Below, in pieces: positions 19,589-27,479 of a DNA stretch of 64,000 nucleotides. A program made the position numbers and the translations under genes. The DNA comes from Glaciihabitans tibetensis (GTDB lineage: Bacteria; Actinomycetota; Actinomycetes; Actinomycetales; Microbacteriaceae), in contig NZ_PVTL01000003.1 in assembly GCF_003003265.1 (NCBI RefSeq), positions 248,001 through 312,000 on the forward strand, written 5' to 3'. The notes beneath the pieces were generated by a model. The model searched no databases. It had not been told where the DNA came from and saw only the letters and a program-made list of their open reading frames with translations. Each line of letters begins with the position of its first letter. The stretch's first letter is position 1.

Positions 19589-20785
19589 TCAGTATCGCGG
19601 TAACCCGGGGTCGACCGTGCGTGACCACGCGTCGATGCCGCCCTCGAGGTGGCGGGCCGCGGTGAAGCCGTGGCGCTGGAGCATCTCGAGGGCGGCAGCG
19701 GAGCGCACCCCCTGGTGACAGAACGCGACGACCGGGGACGCGGGATCGAGCCCCGCGATACCCTCCCCGAGTTCCGCCTCGAGGAGGCCGAGGGGGACGA
19801 CGACCGCGCCGGGAAGGTGCGCGATCTGCACTTCCCAGGGCTCGCGCACGTCGAGCAGTGTGATGAGTTGCGGGCTCGCCGACAGCGCGCTGTCCCGGGT
19901 GTGGCCTCGCGCGATCTCAGTGGCGAGTTCTTCCGCCGTGATGGTGTCCCGTACGGGAGTGATGCCACAGAAGAGGTCGTAGTCGATCAACTCGGTGATG
20001 GGAGCCGCCGCGGGATCGCGCGCGTACTGGATCTCACGGAAGCCGCCGCTGAGCGCGTCGAAGGTGGTGACCCTGCCCAGCAGGGGAGTGCCAACGCCCG
20101 TGAGGAGCTTGATGGTTTCGGTGGCGAGGATCGCGCCGATCACGGCGCAGACCGTGGGCAGCACCCCGCCGACCGCGCACGACACGACCGAGCCGGGCGG
20201 GGGAGGCGTCGGGAAGAGGTCGCGGTACTGCGGACCGCGATCCGCCCAGCAGACACCGGCCTGGCCGGCGTACTGCGAGACGGCGCCCCAGACGAGCGGG
20301 ATGCCGCGGAGCGCAGCCGCGTCGTTGGAGAGGTAGCGCGTGGGAAAGTTGTCGCTGCCGTCGATGACCAGGTCATAGCCGGCGAAAAGCTGCAGGGCAT
20401 TGCCCGCGGTCAGTCGCTCGGGATGGGCGATGACGGTGATCTGCGCGTTGAGGGCACGGAGTGAGTCGACGGCAGAGGCGACTTTGCCCCGCCCGACATC
20501 CGCCTCGGTATGAAGATATTGCCGGTGGAGGTTGCTGGTTTCCACGGTGTCGTCGTCGATGATGCCGATCGTGCCGACTCCCGCCGCGGCCAGGGCGGGC
20601 AGCACCGAGCTGCCGAGACCTCCCGCGCCGATCACCAGAACGCGGGCGGCGGCCAGAGCCGACTGGCCGGACGCACCAAACCCGGGGAGGGTCGTCTGGC
20701 GGAGGTACCGGGTGTCGGACGACGGGGTGGTGCTGGATGCGGGCGCGGTGCTGGATGTTGGTGTGGTGCTGGCTGCGGGATGCAT
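19589..20785 (-). CDS. moeZ: MoeZ-type adenylyltransferase/sulfurtransferase with rhodanese domain
   Basis: A 398-residue protein with a ThiF/MoeB E1-like domain (GAGGLGSSVLPALAAAGVG, the ATP loop; SDNFPTRYL) and a C-terminal rhodanese domain with active-site Cys in AFCHQGVRSAAA. It adenylates and sulfurates MoaD-like carriers. The CxxC zinc pair of E. coli MoeB is replaced by YRDLF, as in the actinobacterial MoeZ I recall. The first 23 residues are low-complexity Ser/Thr/Pro/Ala and are encoded by an 18-bp tandem repeat; the true start could be slightly downstream. First gene of the cofactor operon. Confidence 0.92.
   Translation of the reverse strand: MHPAASTTPTSSTAPASSTTPSSDTRYLRQTTLPGFGASGQSALAAARVLVIGAGGLGSSVLPALAAAGVGTIGIIDDDTVETSNLHRQYLHTEADVGRGKVASAVDSLRALNAQITVIAHPERLTAGNALQLFAGYDLVIDGSDNFPTRYLSNDAAALRGIPLVWGAVSQYAGQAGVCWADRGPQYRDLFPTPPPPGSVVSCAVGGVLPTVCAVIGAILATETIKLLTGVGTPLLGRVTTFDALSGGFREIQYARDPAAAPITELIDYDLFCGITPVRDTITAEELATEIARGHTRDSALSASPQLITLLDVREPWEVQIAHLPGAVVVPLGLLEAELGEGIAGLDPASPVVAFCHQGVRSAAALEMLQRHGFTAARHLEGGIDAWSRTVDPGLPRY
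20729..20782. repeat. Three 18-bp tandem repeats in the moeZ N-terminus
   Basis: Units at 20729-20746, 20747-20764 and 20765-20782 share GGTGCTGG(A/C)TG followed by drifted bases. The 18-bp period keeps the reading frame and writes a Ser/Thr/Pro/Ala-rich leader before the ThiF domain. Confidence 0.8.
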
Positions 20786-20939
20786 ACCTTCGATTGTGTC
20801 AGTTTCGTTGACGGCAGACTCGGGTTCGGGGCCGAGAGCGCGTAGGGTTGTCGGTGGTGTGCCGGGAAGTCTGGTCGGCGGGCGGTCATGGGATCGCTCT
20901 CGACGCGACCGGACCCTTCCGGGAAAGAAGCAGGCCTAC

Positions 20940-22250
20940 GTGACCCACACCGACCCGCCCCAGAGCGACTCGACTCACACCGACTCGCGCCCTCACGCGA
21001 TTCCTGTCGACCAGGCCCCGCACTCCATCTGGCGCGGAATCCACCAGACCCTCGGCAAGGACACCGTCGGCGGGGCGCTGCTGCTGGCCGCCACGCTGCT
21101 GGCCCTCGTGCTCGCCAACACCGGCGCCGCGGGGTTCTACAACGGCCTCCGCGACTTTACCTTCGGGCCCGAGTCGCTCCACCTCAATCTGAGTGTTGGG
21201 GCGTGGGCGGCCGACGGCCTGCTGGCGATCTTTTTCTTTGTCGTGGGGCTCGAACTCAAGGAGGAGTTTGTTGTCGGGAAACTCCGCAACTTCAGCACGG
21301 CAATCGTGCCGATCGCCGCGGCCGCGGGCGGGGTGGCCGTTCCGGCGCTGATCTACGTGGTGGTCAACCTGCAGTCCGGCAGCGACGCGCTCCAGGGCTG
21401 GGCGATTCCGGCAGCGACCGACATCGCGTTCGCTGTCGCTGTCATCGCTGTGGTCGGGCGAAACCTGCCGCCCGCGCTGCGCACGTTTTTGCTCACGCTC
21501 GCCGTGGTCGATGATCTGCTCGCGATCTCGATCATCGCGATTTTCTACACCGACGACATCGCCTTCGTGCCGCTGGGCCTCGCCCTCGTCCCGCTCGCGA
21601 TCTTCGCTTTCGCCGTGCAGCGCGGGGTGCGGGCGTGGTGGCTGCTCATCCCGCTCGGCGTCATCACCTGGGCGCTCGTGCACGCCTCCGGCATTCACGC
21701 GACGGTGGCCGGGGTGCTCCTTGGCTTTATGGTGCCCGTCATTGCCACCAAGCGCGCCAGGGTGAAGGACGGCGTCGACGCCACCGGCAGGCAGCTCTAC
21801 GACGGGCTCGCCGCTCATTTCGCTGACCGGTGGAGCGTTGTCTCCACCGCGGTCGCGGTGCCCCTGTTCGCCTTCTTCTCCGCAGGGGTGACGGTCGGCG
21901 GTATCAGCGGGCTCCTCGACTCATTCCAGGACACCATCGCCCTCGGCATCATCGCGGGTCTGGTGCTCGGCAAAGCGATCGGCATCACGGCCACCACGTT
22001 CCTGGTCACAAGGCTGCCGGGGCTGCGCATTGACCCGACCATCAAATGGGTCGACATGATCGGAATGGCGTTTGTCGCCGGCATCGGATTCACCGTGTCG
22101 CTGCTGGTGGGCGAGCTCTCCTTCGGCGTCGGCAGCGAATCCGACGACCACGTCAAGGTCGGCGTCCTCGCCGGATCGCTGATCTCGGCCATCATCGGAG
22201 GCGTCATCCTCAGCGTTCGCAACCGCCACTACAACTCGCTCACGCGCTGA
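20940..22250 (+). CDS. nhaA: Na+/H+ antiporter NhaA
   Basis: A 436-residue NhaA with about 12 helices. The two ion-binding aspartates are in TLAVVDDLLAI, and the TM4 Asp is in AATDIAFAVAV. FFVVGLELKEEF and the late KWVDMIGMAFVAGIGFTVSLLVGELSF are also family hallmarks. A polar N-terminal tail of about 40 residues precedes helix one. GTG 20940 follows GAAAGAAGCAGG. It exports Na+ in exchange for two H+ at alkaline pH. The upstream frame extension overlaps moeZ and is spurious. Confidence 0.93.
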   Translation: MTHTDPPQSDSTHTDSRPHAIPVDQAPHSIWRGIHQTLGKDTVGGALLLAATLLALVLANTGAAGFYNGLRDFTFGPESLHLNLSVGAWAADGLLAIFFFVVGLELKEEFVVGKLRNFSTAIVPIAAAAGGVAVPALIYVVVNLQSGSDALQGWAIPAATDIAFAVAVIAVVGRNLPPALRTFLLTLAVVDDLLAISIIAIFYTDDIAFVPLGLALVPLAIFAFAVQRGVRAWWLLIPLGVITWALVHASGIHATVAGVLLGFMVPVIATKRARVKDGVDATGRQLYDGLAAHFADRWSVVSTAVAVPLFAFFSAGVTVGGISGLLDSFQDTIALGIIAGLVLGKAIGITATTFLVTRLPGLRIDPTIKWVDMIGMAFVAGIGFTVSLLVGELSFGVGSESDDHVKVGVLAGSLISAIIGGVILSVRNRHYNSLTR

Positions 22251-22264
22251 CCCTTAAAGTTGAG

Positions 22265-22284
22265 GGAGAGCACCCGTGCTCTCC
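22265..22284. promoter_or_regulatory. 20-bp palindrome between nhaA and the acetamidase gene
   Basis: GGAGAGCAC and GTGCTCTCC form perfect 9-bp arms around CC. The palindrome lies 14 nt after the nhaA stop and 22 nt before the acetamidase ATG. Its symmetry and position suit an operator for a dimeric repressor. As RNA it would also fold into a hairpin, so a terminator for nhaA is the alternative. Confidence 0.55.
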
Positions 22285-22306
22285 GATGCTCACCCGAGAG
22301 GCCCGA

Positions 22307-23392
22307 ATGCAGACGAGCGAGATCCTCCAAAGCGGTGTGGGTCCCATCCGGGCCGCCGTGTACCTGCCCGCGGAGGCGTCGTCCGTGCTCTGGGGTCGGC
22401 TTCCCTGTGCGGCGGATGTCGCGGTGCTCACCATCGACGCAGGCACCGAGGTCACCATTGACACCCTCAGTCACGAGGGCATCCACGAAGACCAGGGTCG
22501 CGACCCGGCCACTTTCTTCGCCGGCCATGGCGTCGCCCGCGAGGAGGTGCTGGATGACGCGATCGCGCTCGCCGCATCCGGCTACCGACGCGACCCGGAG
22601 GTCGACGGACCGCACGTGATCACCGGGCCCATCGCCGTGCGCGGCGCCGAGCCCGGCGACCTGCTCAAGATCACGGTGGTGGAGTTGCTGCGCCGCGTGC
22701 CCTACGGCGTCATCTCCAACCGGCACGGCCGCGGCGCCCTGCCCGGCGAGTATCCCCGGCAGCCCGGCACGGTGAGCGTGTTCGCGGAGGTGGAGGAACG
22801 CGCCGGAGTCGCGTACGGAACCATGGCCCGCGTCGCCGGGGGAGAGCGCAGCATCGCCTTCCCGCTGGCGCCCTTCCTCGGCATCATGGGTGTCGCCGTC
22901 ACCGGTGATGAGCGACCCCACTCCGTTCCGCCCGGCGCGCACGGCGGAAACATCGACATCAACCTGCTGACCGAGGGTGCGACCCTCTACCTCCCCGTGC
23001 AGGTTGCCGGAGCCCTCGCCTACGTGGGAGACCCGCACTTCGCGCAGGGCGACGGCGAGGTCTCCCTCACCGCGATGGAAGCGTCGTTGCGAGCTACCCT
23101 GCGCTTCGACATTGTTCCCGCGGCCGAGGCGCTCGCCGCGTTCGGTGAGCTGGTCGGGCCGCTCGCCGAGACAAACGAGTTCCTCATTCCCACCGGCATG
23201 AGCCCCGACCTCGACGAGGCCGTGCAGAACTGCGTGCGTGCCGCGATCGCCCTGCTGCAGGCACGCTTCGGTCTCGACGCCGAGCACGCCTACGCGTACC
23301 TCAGCGCCGCCACCGACTTCAACATTTCCCAGGTCGTCGACCTCGTCAAGGGCGTTCACGCCCGCATCCGTGTGGAGGACTTCAATGTCTGA
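22307..23392 (+). CDS. Acetamidase/formamidase family hydrolase
   Basis: A 361-residue member of the FmdA/AmdA family, which hydrolyses short amides such as formamide and acetamide to the acid and ammonia. Family elements visible include VLTIDAGTEVTIDTLSHEG, GPIAVRGAEPGDLLKI, GAHGGNIDINLLTEGATLYLPVQVAGALAYVGDPHFAQGDGEV (in pieces) and a C-terminal helical segment. ATG 22307 (MQTSEILQ) after CGAGAGGCC is preferred; ATG 22286 is possible. Its stop overlaps the downstream amidase gene by 8 nt, so the two are a pair. Confidence 0.88.
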   Translation: MQTSEILQSGVGPIRAAVYLPAEASSVLWGRLPCAADVAVLTIDAGTEVTIDTLSHEGIHEDQGRDPATFFAGHGVAREEVLDDAIALAASGYRRDPEVDGPHVITGPIAVRGAEPGDLLKITVVELLRRVPYGVISNRHGRGALPGEYPRQPGTVSVFAEVEERAGVAYGTMARVAGGERSIAFPLAPFLGIMGVAVTGDERPHSVPPGAHGGNIDINLLTEGATLYLPVQVAGALAYVGDPHFAQGDGEVSLTAMEASLRATLRFDIVPAAEALAAFGELVGPLAETNEFLIPTGMSPDLDEAVQNCVRAAIALLQARFGLDAEHAYAYLSAATDFNISQVVDLVKGVHARIRVEDFNV

Positions 23393-24995
23393 TTCCTATT
23401 TCCATTCCGTACCCGTTCACCTGCCGAGCGGCTCTGTCGCCCCGGACGGGCTGCTCGATGCTTTCTGGGAGTACGAGCGTGCCCTGATGGCGAACGATCT
23501 CCCCGCGCTGGACCGCCTGTTCGCGCCCGGTGAAAACACGATGAGGGGGGATGCCGCGGGCCTGCTTGTCGGCCACGACACCATCAGCTCCTTCCGTAAC
23601 GGCCGCGGCGGAGCGCCCTCCCGCGTGATCGCCGAAGTACACCTGCGTCCCGTGACCGACGACGCCGTGCTCGTGGTCGCGGTCACCGTTCCCCCGAAGG
23701 GCGGACGAGGCCAGCAGACGCAGCTCTGGCGCAAACTCGAGTCGGGTTGGGCGGTCGAGGTCGCACACGTGGCGACGCCCGCCCCCGCGATCAACTCCGC
23801 CGTGTGGCGTGTCGTCGGCGCGCCGCTGGTCGCCGGCACCGTGCATACTGCGCACGAAGATCACCCCGCCTCGCACGGCCCGCTTCCGCTCGACGGCCAG
23901 ACCGTTGCGGTCAAGGACCTGTTCTCGGTCGCCGGATTCGCTGTGGGCGCCGGAGTGCCCGCCTATCTCGCTGGGTCGGCGCCCGCGACATCCACCGCAC
24001 CCGCCGTGTTGGCACTCTTGGTGGCCGGCGCCGACGTGCAGGGAATCGCCCAGACCGACGAATTCGCGTACAGCATCGCCGGCAAGAACCCGCACTACGG
24101 CACCCCGCCGAACCCCGCCGTGGTCGGGGGTATTTCCGGGGGCTCCTCCAGCGGACCGGCCAGCGCCGTGGGCCTCGGCCAGGCGTCGATCGGCCTCGGC
24201 ACGGACACGGGTGGGTCGATCAGGGTGCCCGCGTCGTACCAGGGGCTGTGGGGCCTGCGCACCACCCACGGCGCGGTCAGCACCGAGGGTCTGCTTCCGC
24301 TGGCCGAGTCCTTCGACACGGTCGGCTGGCTCACCCGCGACCACACCACTTTGCGCGCCGCGGCAGCCGCCTCGGTGTCCGGACGCAAGCAGATGACGCT
24401 CGACCGCCGGTTCGCCGTCGCGCCGTCGCTGCTCTCCCTCGCCACCCCCGAGGTCGCCGCGGCGTTCCGCGACCTGCTGGCCGAACTGACCGAGGAGGGC
24501 TTGCTCGCCGACCTGGTCGACGTCGAACTCGGCGACATCGACAAGCTGTTCGAGACCTTCCGTACGGTGCAGGCCGCGGAGGCCTGGGCGCAGCACGGCC
24601 CCTGGATTGAGGCCCACCCCGGCGCTCTGGGGGATGATATCGCCGCCCGTTTCGCCTGGGCGTCCACCATCACCGCGGAGGCAGAAGCGCTCTCGCGCAG
24701 CGCCCTCATGGTCGCCGAAGCGCGCATCGCGGCGACCCTGGACGACCGGATTTTGCTCCTGCCGTCCGCGTCATCCGTCGCTCCCGCCACGACGGCAGAT
24801 GCCGGCGCGATCGAGGCAACCCGGGCCGGCACCCTTCGCCTGACCTGCATCGCGGGGATCGCGCGGATGCCCGCACTGTCGGTTCCGCTGCTGCAGACCG
24901 CGCACGGTCCGGCCGGTCTCTGCCTCGTCGGGCCGCGCTTCGGCGATCTTTCCCTGGTGGATGTCGGGGGCGAGTTCGCTCGCGGACGTGTCTAG
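23385..24995 (+). CDS. HpxZ/AtzH-like (DUF3225) domain fused to amidase-signature hydrolase
   Basis: A 536-residue fusion. Residues 20-130 match DUF3225, the HpxZ/AtzH fold (YERALMANDLPALDRLF ... QTQLWRKLESGWAVEVAHVA). Residues 140-535 are an amidase-signature enzyme with the Ser-cisSer-Lys triad: Lys177 (VAVKDLF), cis-Ser near 255 (GGSSSG) and nucleophile Ser278 (GTDTGGSIRVPAS). Separate HpxZ and HpxY/AtzE proteins are known from oxalurate and 1-carboxybiuret breakdown; here they are one chain. It is coupled to the acetamidase gene. The substrate is inferred to be a small ureide or amide, with oxalurate a good candidate given PucG in the same window. Confidence 0.85.
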   Translation: MSDSYFHSVPVHLPSGSVAPDGLLDAFWEYERALMANDLPALDRLFAPGENTMRGDAAGLLVGHDTISSFRNGRGGAPSRVIAEVHLRPVTDDAVLVVAVTVPPKGGRGQQTQLWRKLESGWAVEVAHVATPAPAINSAVWRVVGAPLVAGTVHTAHEDHPASHGPLPLDGQTVAVKDLFSVAGFAVGAGVPAYLAGSAPATSTAPAVLALLVAGADVQGIAQTDEFAYSIAGKNPHYGTPPNPAVVGGISGGSSSGPASAVGLGQASIGLGTDTGGSIRVPASYQGLWGLRTTHGAVSTEGLLPLAESFDTVGWLTRDHTTLRAAAAASVSGRKQMTLDRRFAVAPSLLSLATPEVAAAFRDLLAELTEEGLLADLVDVELGDIDKLFETFRTVQAAEAWAQHGPWIEAHPGALGDDIAARFAWASTITAEAEALSRSALMVAEARIAATLDDRILLLPSASSVAPATTADAGAIEATRAGTLRLTCIAGIARMPALSVPLLQTAHGPAGLCLVGPRFGDLSLVDVGGEFARGRV

Positions 24996-26049
24996 CCGCC
25001 CGGCCCCGAGTCGCCCGGCGGGCGCGGCGGCTCGCCCGGCGGTGGCCACTGGCCCGGCGGTGGAGTGGTTACTGCGCCCCAGCGCGCCCGCCGACGCCCA
25101 TTGGATGGCAGAGCTGCGCGCTGTTGTGATGCAGCCCGACCTCGAACGACTGCGCAGGTTTGACCCGGTTCGCGTCCGGCAGCGGTTCCTCGACGCCTTC
25201 GATCCGGCCAGGACTTCGGTGATTTTGGTGAACGGCAGCGATGTGGGACTGATCGCGGTTCGCTCGGAGGACGACGCCCACTGGATCGAGCACTTCTACC
25301 TGCAGTCCTCGATTCAGGGGCTCGGCGTGGGTTCCGAGGTGCTCCGGAGCATGATCGACGCCCACGGCGACGGGCGCCCGTTCCGCCTCAATGTTTTGCA
25401 GGGCAGCCCGGCCCGTCGCCTGTACGAGCGTCACGGTTTCGTCTTCGAACACGCCGACCCGGTCGGCGTGTTTCTGGTGAGGGATCCGTCCGCACCTCAA
25501 GTGCTGCTCGTCGGCGGCACCGAGAAGCGACTTCTCGAACTCCACGACTACGACGAACGCTGGCCAGCGGTTTTCGCCGACCATGCCCACCGAATACGCG
25601 ACGCGCTCGCGGCGTCAGACAGCGACGTCGAGCACATCGGGTCGACGTCCGTGCCCGGACTCGCGGCGAAACCCATCATCGATATCGCGGTTACCGTGAA
25701 CGACCTCACGGCCGAGGGTCAGTACCTGGACGCCCTGGGCGGAGTCGGGTACGAGTTGCGGGTGCGTGAGCCGGGCCACCGTCTGATGCGCACTCCCGAG
25801 CGAGATGTGCACGTCCACATCTACGAGCGCGGGGACCAGGCGGTGACCGAGTACCTCGTCTTCCGCGACCATCTGCGCGCTGATGCCGACGACCGCGCGC
25901 TGTACGAGGAGACCAAGCGACGCCTGCTCGCGAAGGATTGGGATGACATGAACGCCTACGCGGATGCCAAGACTGACGTCATCTCGGAGATCAAGTCTCG
26001 CGCGTGGACACTGCGTACCGAAGCCAGTCGAGAGGGACCTCGGCGCTGA
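24961..26049 (+). CDS. GNAT acetyltransferase fused to GrpB/UPF0157 nucleotidyltransferase-like domain
   Basis: A protein of up to 362 residues. Residues 35-175 are a GNAT domain (HFYLQSSIQGLGVGSEVLRSMI is the acetyl-CoA loop; ARRLYERHGFVFEH). Residues 180-350 are a GrpB domain of the nucleotidyltransferase fold (HIGSTSVPGLAAKPIIDIAV; VREPGHRLMRTPERDVHVHIYE). The ATG at 24961 lies inside the end of the amidase gene; the first 35 residues are Ser/Pro/Ala-rich, so a start near GTG 25060 is possible. Both domains are of unknown substrate. GrpB-only and GNAT-only proteins are common. Confidence 0.82.
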   Translation: MSGASSLADVSSRPAPSRPAGAAARPAVATGPAVEWLLRPSAPADAHWMAELRAVVMQPDLERLRRFDPVRVRQRFLDAFDPARTSVILVNGSDVGLIAVRSEDDAHWIEHFYLQSSIQGLGVGSEVLRSMIDAHGDGRPFRLNVLQGSPARRLYERHGFVFEHADPVGVFLVRDPSAPQVLLVGGTEKRLLELHDYDERWPAVFADHAHRIRDALAASDSDVEHIGSTSVPGLAAKPIIDIAVTVNDLTAEGQYLDALGGVGYELRVREPGHRLMRTPERDVHVHIYERGDQAVTEYLVFRDHLRADADDRALYEETKRRLLAKDWDDMNAYADAKTDVISEIKSRAWTLRTEASREGPRR

Positions 26050-26082
26050 GGGCGTTCTAGCGGTACATCTCGCTCAGCGTCA

Positions 26083-26529
26083 TCATTCTGAGACGAACTC
26101 CTGAAGCAGAACGCCGTCTCCCAGCGCGCGCTGAATGTGCTCAAAGTCGTGGTCTGCGGTCAGGATGGTGATCCCATTGACGATTGCGTACGCAGCGATA
26201 AGCACATCGGCGTTTCCGGCGCCTCGAAGCAACCCGTTGTCCCAGAGTGCCTGTTGGATGTCGAGGACTAGAGTTTGTGGCGGCGCGGTGGGTGCAGATG
26301 TGTACAGCTCCATATCGCGGCGTAGTTCGGCGTACTCCTGCGGGTCTCGAGCCGACCAGCAGTACTCCAGAACCTGCGGTGGGCAGGTGTAGATCGGGAA
26401 CTGGTTCGTTATCGCGCTGTACCGTCGCAGGATGTTGGAGCTTCGCGAGAGCTTCTGCAAGATGCTGTTGTCGACAAGATAGCCCGGGCCCTCGATGCCG
26501 CTGCGACCGGAGGCGAAGCGCGTTGCCAT
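26083..26529 (-). CDS. vapC: PIN-domain ribonuclease toxin (VapC family)
   Basis: A 148-residue PIN domain protein with the acidic metal-binding residues in place: Asp20 (YLVDNSILQKL), an Asp in GNADVLIAAYAI and Asp residues in ILTADHDFEHI. VapC toxins cleave tRNA or rRNA. It overlaps its antitoxin by 1 nt (TAATG), the usual coupled arrangement with the antitoxin first. The actual target cannot be deduced. Confidence 0.9.
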   Translation of the reverse strand: MATRFASGRSGIEGPGYLVDNSILQKLSRSSNILRRYSAITNQFPIYTCPPQVLEYCWSARDPQEYAELRRDMELYTSAPTAPPQTLVLDIQQALWDNGLLRGAGNADVLIAAYAIVNGITILTADHDFEHIQRALGDGVLLQEFVSE

Positions 26530-26735
26530 TAGTGCGGGTAGTCGACTTGGGGGGCGTTCACTTGCTCACTGTCGAACTCCCGGTGCGCGATGCGTTCCAG
26601 TGCCAAGCGCTGGCGCTGCATCGTGATGGTGTACTGCAACGCACGCCTGACCGCTTCTTTGTTCGAAGGCGCGTCGAGCAGCTCCTTGGCATCACGCAAC
26701 AGGTCACGATCGATGTCGATAGATGTGATGGCCAT
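26529..26735 (-). CDS. vapB: VapB-type antitoxin
   Basis: A 68-residue protein with an N-terminal ribbon-helix-helix-like DNA-binding segment (AITSIDIDRDLLRDAKELLDAPSNKEAVRRALQ) and a C-terminal tail that should wrap the toxin. It belongs to the short VapB group with the LL..A.E....K.E.V..AL pattern. It is transcribed first, and a 14-bp palindrome 20 nt upstream of the ATG is its probable autoregulatory operator. Confidence 0.88.
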   Translation of the reverse strand: MAITSIDIDRDLLRDAKELLDAPSNKEAVRRALQYTITMQRQRLALERIAHREFDSEQVNAPQVDYPH

Positions 26736-26754
26736 GAGTACTCCCTATATCAAG

Positions 26755-26768
26755 ACTCTATATAGAGT
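26755..26768. promoter_or_regulatory. VapBC operator palindrome
   Basis: ACTCTATATAGAGT is a perfect 14-bp palindrome 20 nt upstream of the vapB start. The AT-rich core would overlap a promoter, which suits autorepression by VapBC. A 7-bp inverted repeat (26774-26780 with 26787-26793) lies just beyond. Confidence 0.65.
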
Positions 26769-26957
26769 ATCGACTCGCGCACGTCGGCGCGAGCATCAGC
26801 GCCACCGTGCAGCGCTCGTCGGAGGACTCCGGGCAGAAAACATGAGTCATCCCCGTACGGCCTCGGCCATGAACAAGATGAACGGAAGAAGCGAAGCCCT
26901 TCCCCTGACGGGCAACGGCGGACACACTGTTGTCACGCACCCGGCGAGGAGGCTCCC

Positions 26958-27479
26958 ATGGATCGACGGCAGATCACAGCTGAGCTCGAGCAGCCGGGCG
27001 CGAGCGAGCTCCTCGTGGAGCGGCCGGTGGTGCGGCTCGCGTACACCGGCACAGATGGCTTCCCGCGGGTGATTCCGATCGGCTTTCTCTGGACTCGCGG
27101 TCTCGTCGTGGTGTGCACTGCGACGACGTCGCCGAAAGTCGCCGCGTTGTCCGCACGTCCGGAGGTCGCCCTCACACTCGATGTCGGCGACACTCCCGCA
27201 GACGCGAAAGCTCTTCTGATCCGCGGGTCCGCGACGTTGGACACGGTTGACGGCATCCCGGACGAGTACCTCAAGGCGGCGGCAAAGAACCTCGCGCCAG
27301 AAGACCTCGCCGAGTTCGAGACGCAGGTCCGAACGATGTACGCACAGATGGTGCGCATCTCGATCGAGCCGACGTGGGCGCGGTACTTCGATTTCGGGGC
27401 CGGGCGGATGCCGCGCTTCCTCGAGGAAATGGCGGATGCCGCGGCCGCAACATCGGGCGACGCTCTACACCGGGGTTGA
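26958..27479 (+). CDS. Pyridoxamine-5'-phosphate-oxidase-like FMN/F420-binding protein
   Basis: A 173-residue split beta-barrel protein. LVERPVVRLAYTGTDGFPRVIPIGFLW is the typical first hairpin, followed by TSPKVAALSARPEVALTLDVG and a Trp-rich end (PTWARYFDFGAGRMPRFLEEM). Such proteins bind flavin or F420 and reduce or oxidise unknown substrates. The ATG follows CGAGGAGGCTCCC, a strong ribosome-binding site. Its 3' end overlaps the convergent antiporter gene by 15 nt. Confidence 0.82.
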   Translation: MDRRQITAELEQPGASELLVERPVVRLAYTGTDGFPRVIPIGFLWTRGLVVVCTATTSPKVAALSARPEVALTLDVGDTPADAKALLIRGSATLDTVDGIPDEYLKAAAKNLAPEDLAEFETQVRTMYAQMVRISIEPTWARYFDFGAGRMPRFLEEMADAAAATSGDALHRG

